64,000 nt of DNA from Thermothielavioides terrestris NRRL 8126 (Eukaryota; Ascomycota; Sordariomycetes; Sordariales; Chaetomiaceae): contig NC_016458.1 in NCBI RefSeq assembly GCF_000226115.1, forward strand, positions 2,852,001 to 2,916,000, read 5' to 3'. A program made the position numbers and the translations under genes. Positions 10,598 through 20,945 of this stretch are shown one piece after another (the first letter of the stretch is position 1; each line of letters starts with the position of its first letter). Under the pieces are notes generated by a model. That model was given only the letters and a program-made list of their open reading frames with translations. It ran no database searches and was not told the DNA's origin.

Positions 10598-13500
10598 AGG
10601 ACCTGGGCAGTCTTAAAAAGAAGAAGAGAGGAAAAGCGGGTGTGCTGGGGAAACGGGGCCGCAGGCGGGCGAGAGAGGGGGTGAGACTGGAGGGGAGGCT
10701 GTGGGCGGCGGCGGCGGCGGGACGAGGGGGGCCAAGAAAGAACGAGCTGAATCGGGGAAGGAGGGGGAAAATTAACTTAGGTACTCAGAGGGCAGACCGG
10801 GGTAGGACTTGGGTTGCAGCAGGTGGGTTCGCGGCTCGCAGAGCTGGCCGTTCAGGTTTCAAAGAGCCTGCTCGCGATTCCCGTAGCTTCCTTCCTTCAG
10901 GTCTAGGTGTGGCTGAGATGGCGATCCGCCAGTCGTCTTACCAAGGCTAATCCTATTAGCACAGCGCAGCGGGGAATTGATGTCCGGGATTATTTTTCAC
11001 GATAGGGCTGAGCGCCTGTTGCCGTTCGGCGTTGGGTTGCTGGCTGCTTCCAGGTTGGCTTTCCAACGCGGGGCAGCATTTGCACATGAGCAGTCCCCGT
11101 TGTTCGGCAACCCGCACAACCTGCACAGGCCAGTCCAGGTCCCAACATGAGATGAAAGTATTAGGACTCCGACCAGGTCAGGCACAGTACCTAAGGTACA
11201 CAGCGAACAGGTACAGTACCTCGTTTCATGAATGGATCGTGTGGGAAAAGAGGCAAAAACAATCGAGGCACGGCGATAGTTAATTGCCAACCTCCTGATG
11301 CCCAGCCCAAGGTTGGCTTTAAATGCTCCTCTTGAAGGCATTCCATAGAGGATATCAAGCGCAACGAGGGGCTGACCCGTCCCGGGTTGGCGGGTTGGCG
11401 GGGTTCTGCGCCCGGAAGTTGGGCGTGGGTGAGACATGATGGCCCCCCCAGGCATTCTAACCCCAGGACTTTGAGTTGGCCTCTGTGTATTAATAATTGT
11501 CCACCAGCTGGCGATCATGCCAGGCCTGGGCCAACCGACATCTCGAAAGGACAAAGAGCGCATATGTAATCCGTACACTACTTCCCGCCCATATCCGTAC
11601 CCGTCAGGTAATCGCACCAATTCAAGGGCAAGCAAACGTTGTCCATCTGGAGGTCTTCAGGTGCCTGACCTAAGCCCAAACAGGGCGTCGATGGGTAAGG
11701 TAGGACCTTCGTAGGACTTGGAGGTCGCGGCGGGGCTGGGGCGTGGCTGCGCTTCGGAGTGCTGTGCCTGCTTGCCGCGGCACACGGCGAATCAGAGGCT
11801 TCGGATCGCTGCATTTCCGATTGGCCGTCCGGGCTGGGCTTGTTCCGTTCTCGGCGTCAAGACGATGAAAAGTCCCCCTCCAGCCAGCCGCCAAGGTGGT
11901 TCGATGTTAGATGGGACGAGGTACTCCATGAACAGTACTACGCTGTCCGACCACTCGGCGGCCGTGGGAGAATAAACGTTCGAATAAAAAGTTCTCAACT
12001 CTTGATCACTCAAGCTCCCACCTTCTGTCCGATTCAGGATTGGCAAAGTTGGGCGGCGTCGGTTTGATTTTCGGTTTCTAACCCTTCAGACGACCATGTA
12101 CCCGTCAATGCAGCCTGGCTGATCTCAATGCAACGTCGCTGATGCACCGAGTGGCGCTGCGGCGTCCGGCCAGCAGCTCTTCTTCACGGACGGCCAAGGA
12201 CCACGTGCTGCCGACCTTACTAGAAGACTGACATTGACGGAAGAGCGCGGACATCTGCGAAGCCGCGGGCGAGTGGACCAACTTTCTTCCCTCGTATCCC
12301 AGACTGCCGTCATCGTCATCCAACAAGCGTCCGAGGTCGAGAGGTTCCAGCTGGGGCCTCGCGGTCATCGAAACAGATCAGCGAGTAATTTAGTTCGTCG
12401 GCCCGTTAGACGGTGGTATTCGGCGTCGCCAGCGGCGCAGTTCATATCGACCAGTGACGCACAGAAGGTTTCCCGCTTCTTCGACGCAGCGGCAGCTTCT
12501 CATCACACGTGGGGCGGGTTACATGTGATGCTCGGGTGTCACCCACCACCCGTACCTTGCCGCCTCGATGCTGGACAAAAGGACCGCCATCCCAGTGAGT
12601 CTGAGCCAGTCTGTCAGAGCATCAGGTCCTTCTCCTTCTTGTCTTAGCAGGCTCCAGGGACAGACTCAGACGGCCAAAGCAGACATTCCGTCAAACTCAG
12701 GGACAAGCATCGACGGTACCTCTAGGCAGCCCGGACGGCCTCTCCGAAAAGGCCTCATTGACCGCCGAACTCGCAAATGTCGCCGAGCAATCCGAAGCAA
12801 CAGGCTGGCGGCTACCGCACTCTGTCTAGGTCCACAACAAAATGCGCCCCCGTTACGGGATCCTCATGGGCAGTCCTCGAAGACCTGCCCTCGGAACCGT
12901 ACCAGTATTTCTAAATGTGTGCAGACTGTAGAGCTTGTCTGGAACACCCTTCATCAGGAATGAAGGCAAGTTTGCGTGCAATGACGGGTCTGTTTTCTTT
13001 CTCTACCGAAGAACGCATCAGGGGGTACTCCTCAATCTGTAAACTCACCTTTGGAATCACGTCTGGCAGGTCCAAGGCTTTAAGGTTCGGAGTTTTATTT
13101 CAACTTAAAAAAGAGGAAAAAAGAAGAAGAAGAAGAAAAAGAAAGCAAGGAGACTAATCAGACAATGCCCGGCCGACTATTGCCAACATCGGATACGCCG
13201 TCGAGTCAGCGTGAGGATACCACTCCGTTGTTCGCGAGGCATCCTCTGGAGGCACAGCTAAAGCTTGGTAGGTAAGGTACTAACACGGCAGCTGCTTGCT
13301 CTTGCCATGTGAGGAGACCCAAAGTCAATTGTGGGAGCTCGACCGCCACTGTCACACAACAAGCGGGTTCAACGTCAGCCAAAGCTGAGGTGGATCGAAA
13401 TCCTCAGAAGTCAAATGTCGCTCCCAGGGGCCTTGGCGTCACACCTGTTTCACAGCCCCCCGCGATGCGGGTCCCTGTTGGAAGGTACGGGGGACCGTGG

Positions 13501-15248
13501 GTATTCCAGTTCGGTCACTTTTGGGTGTGGGCTCGAAGACCAGCCACCAAACAACAGACAACCTTACAATTTGAATTCAGCCATTTCTGCCCACTGCCCT
13601 CTTCATCCCCCGCAATTCCAGGTAAGTCGATGAAGGGCCGGGCATCCAAGTAACCGGGTTTCAAGCGCATCCCAATTCAAAACGCATCAACCTGTTTAGT
13701 TGCACCATACGACCGTCGCTATCCACTTCAGGGGGGCGAGCTCGTACACAGTCCTCAGTACCAGTATCTCGATGGCTTCGTTTGCAAACTCCCACTCGCT
13801 TGGTGTTTCCTTGGCTGTGTACACAATTAGGTAGTTAACCCTACAAACACCAATCGCGTATTCTGGAGTGGTGACGGTATCCGTAGCTTCCAAGTTTTGT
13901 TGGACCCCAGGTTTCTTGGCGCCGATCTGTGGCCCCTTGCTCGGGTCGCAGTGGTTCCATCCCACACTGTCGCTCGTCTCGCTGGTTTATTATTAGCTGG
14001 GTGACTTGGTGTAGTGCAGTGTACCTTGTGTATTCCGTACGGAATATTCCGTATGGAGAACGAGGGGTTGCGCGTTCCTTCAGATTCCCCATCGCAGTGG
14101 AGCGCGTTCTTCACCAGACCGCTGTTCCCGAACATCGAATTCGATGGCGTTCGGCCTTCTTGCGCGGTGACCTGATCCTACGAATACCGCAATCCATCCA
14201 CAAGCCCGTTTTAGGAGGAAAACATCTCGACCCACGCGTGGACTGACTGACAAACACCGGTTCTGTGGCCACCAAGTGCGAGAGCGGTCACCTGCTCGCA
14301 CCGCGTATTCGGGAAGCGACTTGATTGAGGTCAGCCGCAGGAAATCCCTCGTCCGCGGCTTTTGTTTGCTGACCCACTGGCAACTCCCAGACCGTGGATA
14401 CCATCTCCTCGGACGATAGACGCGTGACAATCAGAGAATTGGCCAGCGACCGGCGATTCGAACTCGGCCGCTGCACTTCGGCTCCAAAACAAAACGCAAG
14501 AAAACAGTCGCAGGTGCATATGCGCGGCCGAGCTAGGACCGCACGTTCCGCCGGCTTTATTTTCTGTCGCGGCAGCTCGCTCCGCAGCCTGCAGCCTGCA
14601 TGCGGCCAGCCCCCGATCTAACGACAATATTACGGAGGGATATCGCGAGCGCCGACGTTGGAGCCTCAGCCGACTCGCTAATGACTTCATTGGGCGCCTG
14701 GAACCCAAATCCGGGCCGTTTTCGCTTGGCTGAGGGGACAGGCACGGGAGGAAGTCCACACCAGGTTCACCCCTTACCCCGCTGCGACGCGCCGCGGCCT
14801 ATCAGGTGCCGTTCCACAGACGGGGTCCCCCGCAACCAACACAACGACATCCCCAAAGCTGTCCGGCGCCGCGGGGCGCACCTTAAAAAGCTCACCAGCT
14901 GCAGCTGCTGGGCGCCGCAAGGCCAATTCGCCTCGGCACCGCGTCAATTCGTCTCTCGGCCTCTTCCACATATTCTCCGTGGTCTTTCTCATACTTGTCA
15001 CTGTGAGTTGGGTTCCCAGACCGGAGGCGCGGTAGCACGCTGGTGCCCCTCATCGCGGGTCCCCCCTCTGCCCCTCTGTCCGTCCCGCGACAGATTGCCC
15101 CTCCACGGTCACGTTCTATCTCCCGGCCAACGAAGCATTTAAGCATTTAGACGAGTGACGATATCATTCTGACCACCTGACCTTTGCAGATTTTCCTTCG
15201 CCACACAGTGCGCGTGTACTTTCGCGTCGAGCGCGGTCCCGAGTTGGC
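10598..15248. other. Long intergenic block, 4.6 kb
   Basis: There is no intact gene between the Hsp70-like start and the glucokinase promoter. The left edge (10598-10740) is the G-rich promoter side of the Hsp70-like gene. GGTACC/TAGGTA words occur near 11190-11220 and 13266. A purine-only run lies at about 13108-13150. The longest open frame (10997-11635, minus) has no recognisable domain. A possible coding fossil at 12560-13060 is listed separately. Confidence 0.5.
12560..13060 (+). pseudogene. Possible eroded coding sequence, unidentified
   Basis: Protein-like readings change frame along this stretch. There is a consensus-like intron at about 12594-12650 (GTGAGTCTG...CTTAGCAG) after MLDKRTAIP. 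Then come readable pieces such as SLTAELANVAEQSEATGWRL (frame ends in a stop near 12830), SSWAVLEDLPSEPYQYF (ends in TAA) and FACNDGSVFFLYRRTHQG. Splice signals plus stop-interrupted protein-like text suggest a decayed gene. I cannot name a family, and chance is a real alternative. Confidence 0.25.
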
Positions 15249-15256
15249 ATATAAGC
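15249..15256 (+). promoter_or_regulatory. Probable TATA box of the glucokinase gene
   Basis: CATATAAG lies about 205 nt upstream of the glucokinase ATG. It is followed by a C/T-rich stretch (about 15260-15320) and a CA-rich leader, as is usual for strongly expressed fungal genes. The transcription start itself cannot be seen. Confidence 0.5.
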
Positions 15257-15459
15257 AGTCCCCCCGCCCGCCGTCCTCCGATTCTCTTCTCTGCCCAACT
15301 TTCGACTTTCATCCCACGCAACCCAACTTGCACGTTTGCGAACAACCAGCTGCGACCAACGCTAGCAACCAAAACCACCACGCGATCGCGCAAGACTTGT
15401 ACATTTGCCATAACCCACAACCGTTTACAATCGCTTCACAGCTTTCAAGTTCTGCCACC

Positions 15460-17197
15460 ATGGCTCTTCAAGCAGAGACGCAGGCCATCGTCACCCAGTT
15501 CGACTTCTCCGACGAGAATGTCAACAAGGCAGTCAGGGAATTCCTCCGCCAGATGGGTGCGCGCGCCCCGTTGTCAACACGCTCAGCCTGCGCGCTCTTG
15601 CTAACATGATCTCCAGACGAAGGATTGGAAAAGGACGGCACGAGCCTGAGTCAGATTCCGACCTACGTTACTGCCGTCCCCAACGGCACCGAACAGGTTG
15701 GTGTTTCTGAGCAGACGGGTTGCTGGGGCAACTGGCGCGGTGACACGTGACCACTTTACTGACCACTCCTCCCCGGGCTAGGGACTCTACATGGCTGTCG
15801 ACTTGGGTGGCACCAACTTCCGTGTCTGCTCGATCAAGCTCAATGGTGATGGGACGTTTAACCTCACGGCCAACAAGGTCCCGATTCCGAAGGAACTCAT
15901 GGTTGCCAAGACGGCCTCCGAACTCTTCGCCTTTCTCGCTCTGCAGATCCGGAACTTCCTCGAAGAGCATCATGGCGACCAGTTCGAGCAACACGTCCGA
16001 CGGCGCCCGACTATGACCGCACCGGAGGGCTACAAGGACGAACACGTCTTCCGGATGGGCTTCACATTCAGTTTCCCCGTGCAACAGAGCGGCATCAACA
16101 AGGGCACTCTCATCCGGTGGACCAAGGGCTTCGACATCCCGGACGCTGTCGGCAAGGACGTGTGTGCTCTGCTGCAAGAGGAAATCGACAAACTACACCT
16201 ACCGGTCAAGGTTGCGGCCCTCGTCAACGACACCGTCGGAACGCTCATGGCACGCTCGTACAGCTCTCCCGGCAAGCAAGGAGCTGTGCTGGGCGCCATC
16301 TTCGGCACCGGCACCAACGGCGCGTACGTCGAGAAGCTCAGCAAGCTGAAGAAACCGCTCTCTGGTGACTACGACAACTCTACGGGGGAAATGGTGATCA
16401 ACACGGAATGGGGCTCCTTCGACAACCAGCTCAACGTCTTGCCGACCACCCCGTGGGACATCGCCCTGGACAAGCAAACCCCCAACCCTGGTCTCCAGAT
16501 GTACGAGAAGCGCATCTCCGGCATGTTCCTCGGCGAAATCTTGCGTCTCGCCACCCTCGACCTCATCAAGAATCCCAAGGTGTCATTCTTCAAGGACGAA
16601 AACTCCGCCTCGAACGACTGGAGAACCACGACCTACATCGACAAATCATCGAGTCTCTACCAGGAATGGGGCCTCGACACTTCCATCATGTCGGTCGCCG
16701 CCATCGACGAAAGCCCCACCCTCTCGGCCCTCCGTCAATTGCTCGAATCGACGCTTCAGGTCCACATGCCGGCTTACGAAGACGCCCTCGCGTTCAAGAA
16801 GATCGCTGCGGCAATCGGTCGCCGGGCTGCCCGACTCTCCGCCGTCGCCATCGCGGCTATCGTCCTGCAAACCGGCAAGCTCAGCGACCCGGCACACGAC
16901 AACGAACCCATCGACATTGGCGTGGACGGCAGCCTGGTGGAGCACTACCCTTACTTCACCGACATGATCTACGAGGCGCTGCGCGCGGTCGACGGCATCG
17001 GCGAGCAAGGCGCCAAGCGCATCCGCATCGGCATCGCCTCCGACGGCTCCGGCGTCGGCGCCGCCCTCATCGCCCTCGTCGCCGCCGGCATGGAGAAGAG
17101 CACCGACAACCTCCTCGGCGACCTGCGCTCCGGCGCCGCCAACGCCTCCGACACCGCGGCTTCCTCGGACTCGGAGGAAAAGCCCACCGCGAACTAG
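15460..17197 (+). CDS. GLK1: Glucokinase (hexokinase family)
   Basis: Three exons: 15460-15556, 15617-15696 and 15782-17197. Introns are GTGCGC...CTCCAG (60 nt) and GTTGGT...GGCTAG (85 nt), giving about 530 aa. The ATG has a strong context (CCACCATGG). Hexokinase signatures: phosphate-binding MAVDLGGTNFRVCS, sugar-binding GFTFSFPVQQ then GTLIRWTKGF, catalytic Asp in LVNDTVGTLMA, GAIFGTGTNGAY, and adenosine-loop IGIASDGSGVGAALI near the C terminus. The VDLGGTNFRVCS form and overall size fit fungal glucokinases better than hexokinases. It phosphorylates glucose at C6 with ATP in the cytosol at the head of glycolysis. The last 30 residues (Ala/Ser/Asp/Glu-rich) are a non-conserved tail. Glucokinase rather than hexokinase is an inference from motif wording. 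Confidence 0.92.
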
Positions 17198-17303
17198 GCG
17201 TCCTCGGTGCGGCCGGACGGCGCGACCAAGGAGAGGCGGTGGCGGGACAGGTGCTGCATTGTCATGTGAATACGGATTGTGCTTTTTGTGTCTTTTGGCT
17301 TGT

Positions 17304-17470
17304 CGTCCCAGGTGCGGGGTTGTATGGGAAGCGAATGGTTTTTGTTTTGTTTTGTCTGTTTTGATCGTCCCAGGCGCGGGGTTGTATGGGAAGCGAATGG
17401 TTTTTGCTTTGTTTGTTTTGTTTTGACCGTCCCAGGCGCGGGGTTGTATGGGAAAACAAATGGGTTTCTG
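17304..17470. repeat. Three tandem copies of a ~62-bp unit
   Basis: Copies start at about 17304, 17366 and 17428. Each begins CGTCCCAGG(T/C)GCGGGG, continues TTGTATGGGAAGCGAATGG, and then runs into T/G-rich spacer. The third copy diverges at its end. A further fragment (GGGAAGCGAATGGTT) recurs near 17570. The array begins about 110 nt after the glucokinase stop, so it lies in or next to its 3' UTR. Confidence 0.9.
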
Positions 17471-17649
17471 ATTGATTTTGGGCGGATTTTTTCCCAGCGT
17501 TTGGCTTCCAGCGTTTGGCGGTTGGGTTCTTTGTTTTGAGCGGTTCATGGTCGCTGTCGGAGGATGAGCGGGAAGCGAATGGTTGAGCGGGGAGCGTTGC
17601 CTTTTTCTCTTCTCATTTTTTCTTGGGCTTTGTCTTTGCTTGCTTGGAG

Positions 17650-17810
17650 GACGGGTTGGAAGACCGGGTTGGAAGGCCGGGTTGGAAGGCCGGGTTGGAA
17701 GGCCGGGTTGGAAGGCCGGGTTGGAAGGCCGGGTTGGAAGGCCGGGTTGGAAGGCCGGGTTGGAAGGCCGGGTTGGATCACCAGGTTGGAAGGCCGGGCT
17801 GGGAGGATGG
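17650..17810. repeat. 13-bp minisatellite, about 11-12 copies
   Basis: The unit GCCGGGTTGGAAG is repeated almost perfectly, with small variants at both ends (ACGGGTTGGAAG on the left, ATCACCAGGTTGGAAG on the right). Because 13 is not a multiple of 3 and the unit has no stop, plus-strand frames read the same 13-residue Gly/Arg/Lys/Trp-rich cycle. The resulting open frames are an artefact of the repeat. It lies between the convergent glucokinase and acetyltransferase genes. Confidence 0.95.
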
Positions 17811-18265
17811 TCAGCGTTGATTTCGATCGGAGGCCGACGTCGGGTAGAGGAATGCAGCGAACAGGTTTTGGTTTGGGTTCTTCACGATTGGTCCCACCCC
17901 TTCGGTAAGTGACTGTGCATGTGCCTGCCGTGATGTATTTCTTCTCTCCATCTATGCTCTCTAGCGGCTCCGTATCCTGTATCCACGTCTACTATCGGAA
18001 CTGCGCCCAGCCCAAGTGGACAAGACTCAACCAAGCTCGGCGCTGCGATGTTTATCCATGCTGTCCAACGCCCTACTGCGTAACGTTATAAGCTCCGTCC
18101 ACGTTCTGTGCTGTATCCAGCTGCCTCGCGACCAATGCTCAACACCTCGTCATTAGTTACCCTAACCCAGTCACAGAATCATCACCGTACTCTTCACCTC
18201 CATCCTCCCTCATTCCCCAAACCCCACCGACCAGGCCATCCATACATCCCCCCGGAAGACGTCCC

Positions 18266-19672
18266 TCACGACCCGCCGAACGCCGCGGCAGGGTACGCCC
18301 GCTCCCTCCGCTTCCGCGCGGATGAGCTGCTCCGCGAGCTAGCCCCCGAGCTTGGGCCGGCGCTCCCGTTGGCCCCGCGATGGTTGTTGTTGTTGTTGGG
18401 GGTCAGGCTCCGGTTGCCGTTGGCCCTCCCTGCGCTTCCGCCGCTGCCGACGACCATGTCGGGGGGCAGGTCGTTCCACTCTGTTTCAGGGCGGGTGTTT
18501 TGGAAGGAGAGGGTGGATGAGGAGGCTGAGGGTGGCTTGGCGGAAGGTGGTGCTGGGGAGGGTGAGGGCGAGGCGGTTGCTGTGGGTGGGTTGCTGCGCG
18601 GTTGGGGAAGGGTGGATGGTGGGGTTGATGATGATGCTGGTGGTGGTGCTGGTGGTTGTGATAAGGCAGAAGGGGCGGAAAGGGGTGGGAGGTTGAGAGC
18701 TGCGGTCAGAACGCTAGCCGGCCGTGTCTCGGTTGTTGACGGCGGCGCTGAGGCCGTCGGCCCCGCGGAGACCGCGGCCTGGGGGAGCGACGCGAGCACT
18801 GAGCTAGGGCCGATGTGTCGCGTGACGACCCACGCGCTGTCGGGCCGGAGTTTAAAGTAGTAGCCCTTCACTGGCTCTGCGGCACACGCGAAGCCGCGGG
18901 CTCGGTACCATCGTAGGCCTTCCTCGTTTTCTGTCCAGACGTGGGCGTAAACGGTCCGAGCGTCTATGTTTGAGCCGGCGGCCGGGAGGAGCGCTGCGCT
19001 CGCGATGATGTGCTCAAGGGCGGCAGCTGCAAGCCCCAGGGAGCGGTAGGGCGAGAGCAGCGCCAGGGACTGGATGTAGATTGCGTGGTAGGGCGTGTTG
19101 AGTGGTACGTCGGCCGGTTTCTGGGGATGAGTCGGTTGAGGCGGCTGCGGCAAGGGCCGGCCCTGGGTGTCGACGAAAGGGTTCGGCTCGAGGCGGCAGA
19201 TCAGGCCGCCGATGACCTTGGGCGTGTCGGCGTCCGAGTCTTGCCAGAGAATGGCGCGCGAAAAGAGACCCGAGGCGAAGGGGTCGAGCGCCTTGGCGTA
19301 GAAGGAGTCGGGGTAGGGGACGGGCAGCAGGAGCGAGTTGATGCGTCGCAGTGCGGGGATGTGGTGCTCGGTCAGGGGCTCAATGGTGGCGCCGCGGGGG
19401 AGCGACGGCGGCGACGGCAGCACCGGCAGCCCGTTCGGCGGCAAGGTTATGGGGATCGTGACGGGCTTCGCCGCTACGGGCAGCTTGGGAGGCTCGGCTG
19501 GCGGCGGGGGTGGCGGCGCTGGCGGCGGGCCGTTGCTGATGCCCGGGCCCGAGTTGCTCGAAGTGCTCGAGCTCGGCGGCGGCGGGGCACTTGATGGAGG
19601 GGCAGCGTACTCGGGCTGTCGCCGCGGCTGGAAGAACGAGCGGATCGACGATTGCTGCAGGGCTCGCGACAT
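18266..19672 (-). CDS. GNAT N-acetyltransferase (Naa50-like) with PIP-box-like N terminus
   Basis: Single exon, 468 aa, ATG at 19672. Residues 1-20 (MSRALQQSSIRSFFQPRR) contain QSSIRSFF, an exact match to the PCNA-interacting consensus Q-x-x-I-x-x-F-F. Residues 25-90 are Pro/Ser-rich and disordered. The GNAT domain spans about 95-285. It opens IEPLTEHHIPALRRINSLLL, with PYPDSFY next; it has the acetyl-CoA loop LLSPYRSLGLAAAALEHII (R-x-x-G-x-A) and ends VWTENEEGLRWYRARGF then GYYFKLRP. This arrangement matches Naa50/San enzymes, which acetylate protein N termini and are linked to sister-chromatid cohesion in animals. The tail from 290 to 468 is low complexity with a basic end (ARKRRERAY). Substrate is unknown. 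Confidence 0.88.
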   Translation of the reverse strand: MSRALQQSSIRSFFQPRRQPEYAAPPSSAPPPPSSSTSSNSGPGISNGPPPAPPPPPPAEPPKLPVAAKPVTIPITLPPNGLPVLPSPPSLPRGATIEPLTEHHIPALRRINSLLLPVPYPDSFYAKALDPFASGLFSRAILWQDSDADTPKVIGGLICRLEPNPFVDTQGRPLPQPPQPTHPQKPADVPLNTPYHAIYIQSLALLSPYRSLGLAAAALEHIIASAALLPAAGSNIDARTVYAHVWTENEEGLRWYRARGFACAAEPVKGYYFKLRPDSAWVVTRHIGPSSVLASLPQAAVSAGPTASAPPSTTETRPASVLTAALNLPPLSAPSALSQPPAPPPASSSTPPSTLPQPRSNPPTATASPSPSPAPPSAKPPSASSSTLSFQNTRPETEWNDLPPDMVVGSGGSAGRANGNRSLTPNNNNNHRGANGSAGPSSGASSRSSSSARKRRERAYPAAAFGGS

Positions 19673-20945
19673 CTTGCGAGTCTGGCGGAGCGGAAACTGA
19701 GTGCTGCCTTATATCATGGCACAATACTGGCCGCAAAGTGTTGAATGCGTCGAGTCCAGGCTGTCATGTAGCGACCCTTGCCCCCCGTCGCTTCTGCGAA
19801 CGTGTGTTGTTCCTGCCCCTGGACCCCTGCTCCGATACGGCTACTGCGAGCGGGCCGAGCCCAGGCGCCAGGCATTGCGGCTTACGGAGGAGTCAGGTAA
19901 CTATCGCATTTCGCGGTCCCACCAGAGCTCTTCTACACTTGAAGTTCCGCTTGGATGTCCAACCTCTCCGCAAATGGCCGTTTCCGGTTTCTCTCAGAAT
20001 ACCTCGAAGACATCACGACGGCCCGAAACGTGGGCTGAGCGGGCATATGGCAATGACGCACGACCTAGCGAATAGCGGGATCAAGTCTTTTGGCCATGCG
20101 ATCTTCACGAAAACGGCTCGGAATCGTAACCAGTTTAGCTGCAACTGTCTCCCACCGCCCTTTTTGTGCCGGCAGAATCGAGCGTGGCAGGAAAGGTTTA
20201 GGTCGTTGACGTGATAAGCTGCTTGCGCGATCTCTACGGAGGCTCATGGAATCATCTCTCTGAATTGCGGTCTCGATGATGTTATAGTGCCCAGACAATA
20301 GGTTTTTCCTCTATTGTACTGTCCATGTGAATAGCACTATTGACCTACCTTGGTAGTCTTGAACGTCCAAAACCAGTTCACTTCTTGGGGCCATTCATCG
20401 GGATCTGCAAGGGCGGTGGGCCATTCTGGGCAATGACAGCCATTGTCACGCCAAGGGTCTAGCTACCTTATTCTGCCCGCCGCGCTGCGGTTGGCTCCCA
20501 CTGCCCGGGTCCCTCAACGCCCTTCACAAACAAAACCGCGGCTGGTGGGCTGAGACGGTTTTCCCTTTCCAAGCCAAGCCATTTTGCCTGCCTCCGGATT
20601 ACCACCCAACCGTCGGGCGGAGATCGTGATCATCGAGAATCTCTGCAGCGAGGACCCGAGAATCCGCTCCTTGGGTGCTGCAGCCGCATTTAGACGCCCT
20701 GTTCGCCCGCCTAACCGTTTGTCCTTTCGTTTCCTGTCGCCGCCCCGTTGGATGGTGCTGGCCGGGCTGAGCCTGAGCGCTGGCGGGAGCTTGTCCGTTT
20801 TCGCCTGCCTGTTCCGACTTCTGAAATTGGCACCGAGTAACCCCAAAGCCCGGCCACAGGACAATTCGGGTTGGATAGTTGTGCCCCCCTGAGAAACCGC
20901 CAGCTTCTTTTACACTACCTCCATACCTCCCCACACACGCACTCA
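19673..20945. other. Divergent intergenic region, acetyltransferase / SGF11
   Basis: About 1.27 kb between two divergent gene starts. Open frames here are short and domain-free. The C/A-rich stretch before 20946 looks like the SGF11 leader. Confidence 0.55.

Noticed and set aside
10997..11635. Minus-strand 212-aa open frame
   Set aside because: No domain, mixed composition, no intron or start context; treated as chance.
14440..14480. GATTCGAACTCGG, another T-loop-like word
   Set aside because: No acceptor, D or anticodon stem around it on either strand.
16408..17364. Long plus-strand open frame (318 aa, Arg/His-rich) across the glucokinase gene
   Set aside because: It is the second frame of a GC-rich real gene; the hexokinase motifs are all in the other frame.
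17545..17912. Several overlapping open frames with GWKAGLEGRVGRP repeats
   Set aside because: All arise from the stop-free 13-bp minisatellite.
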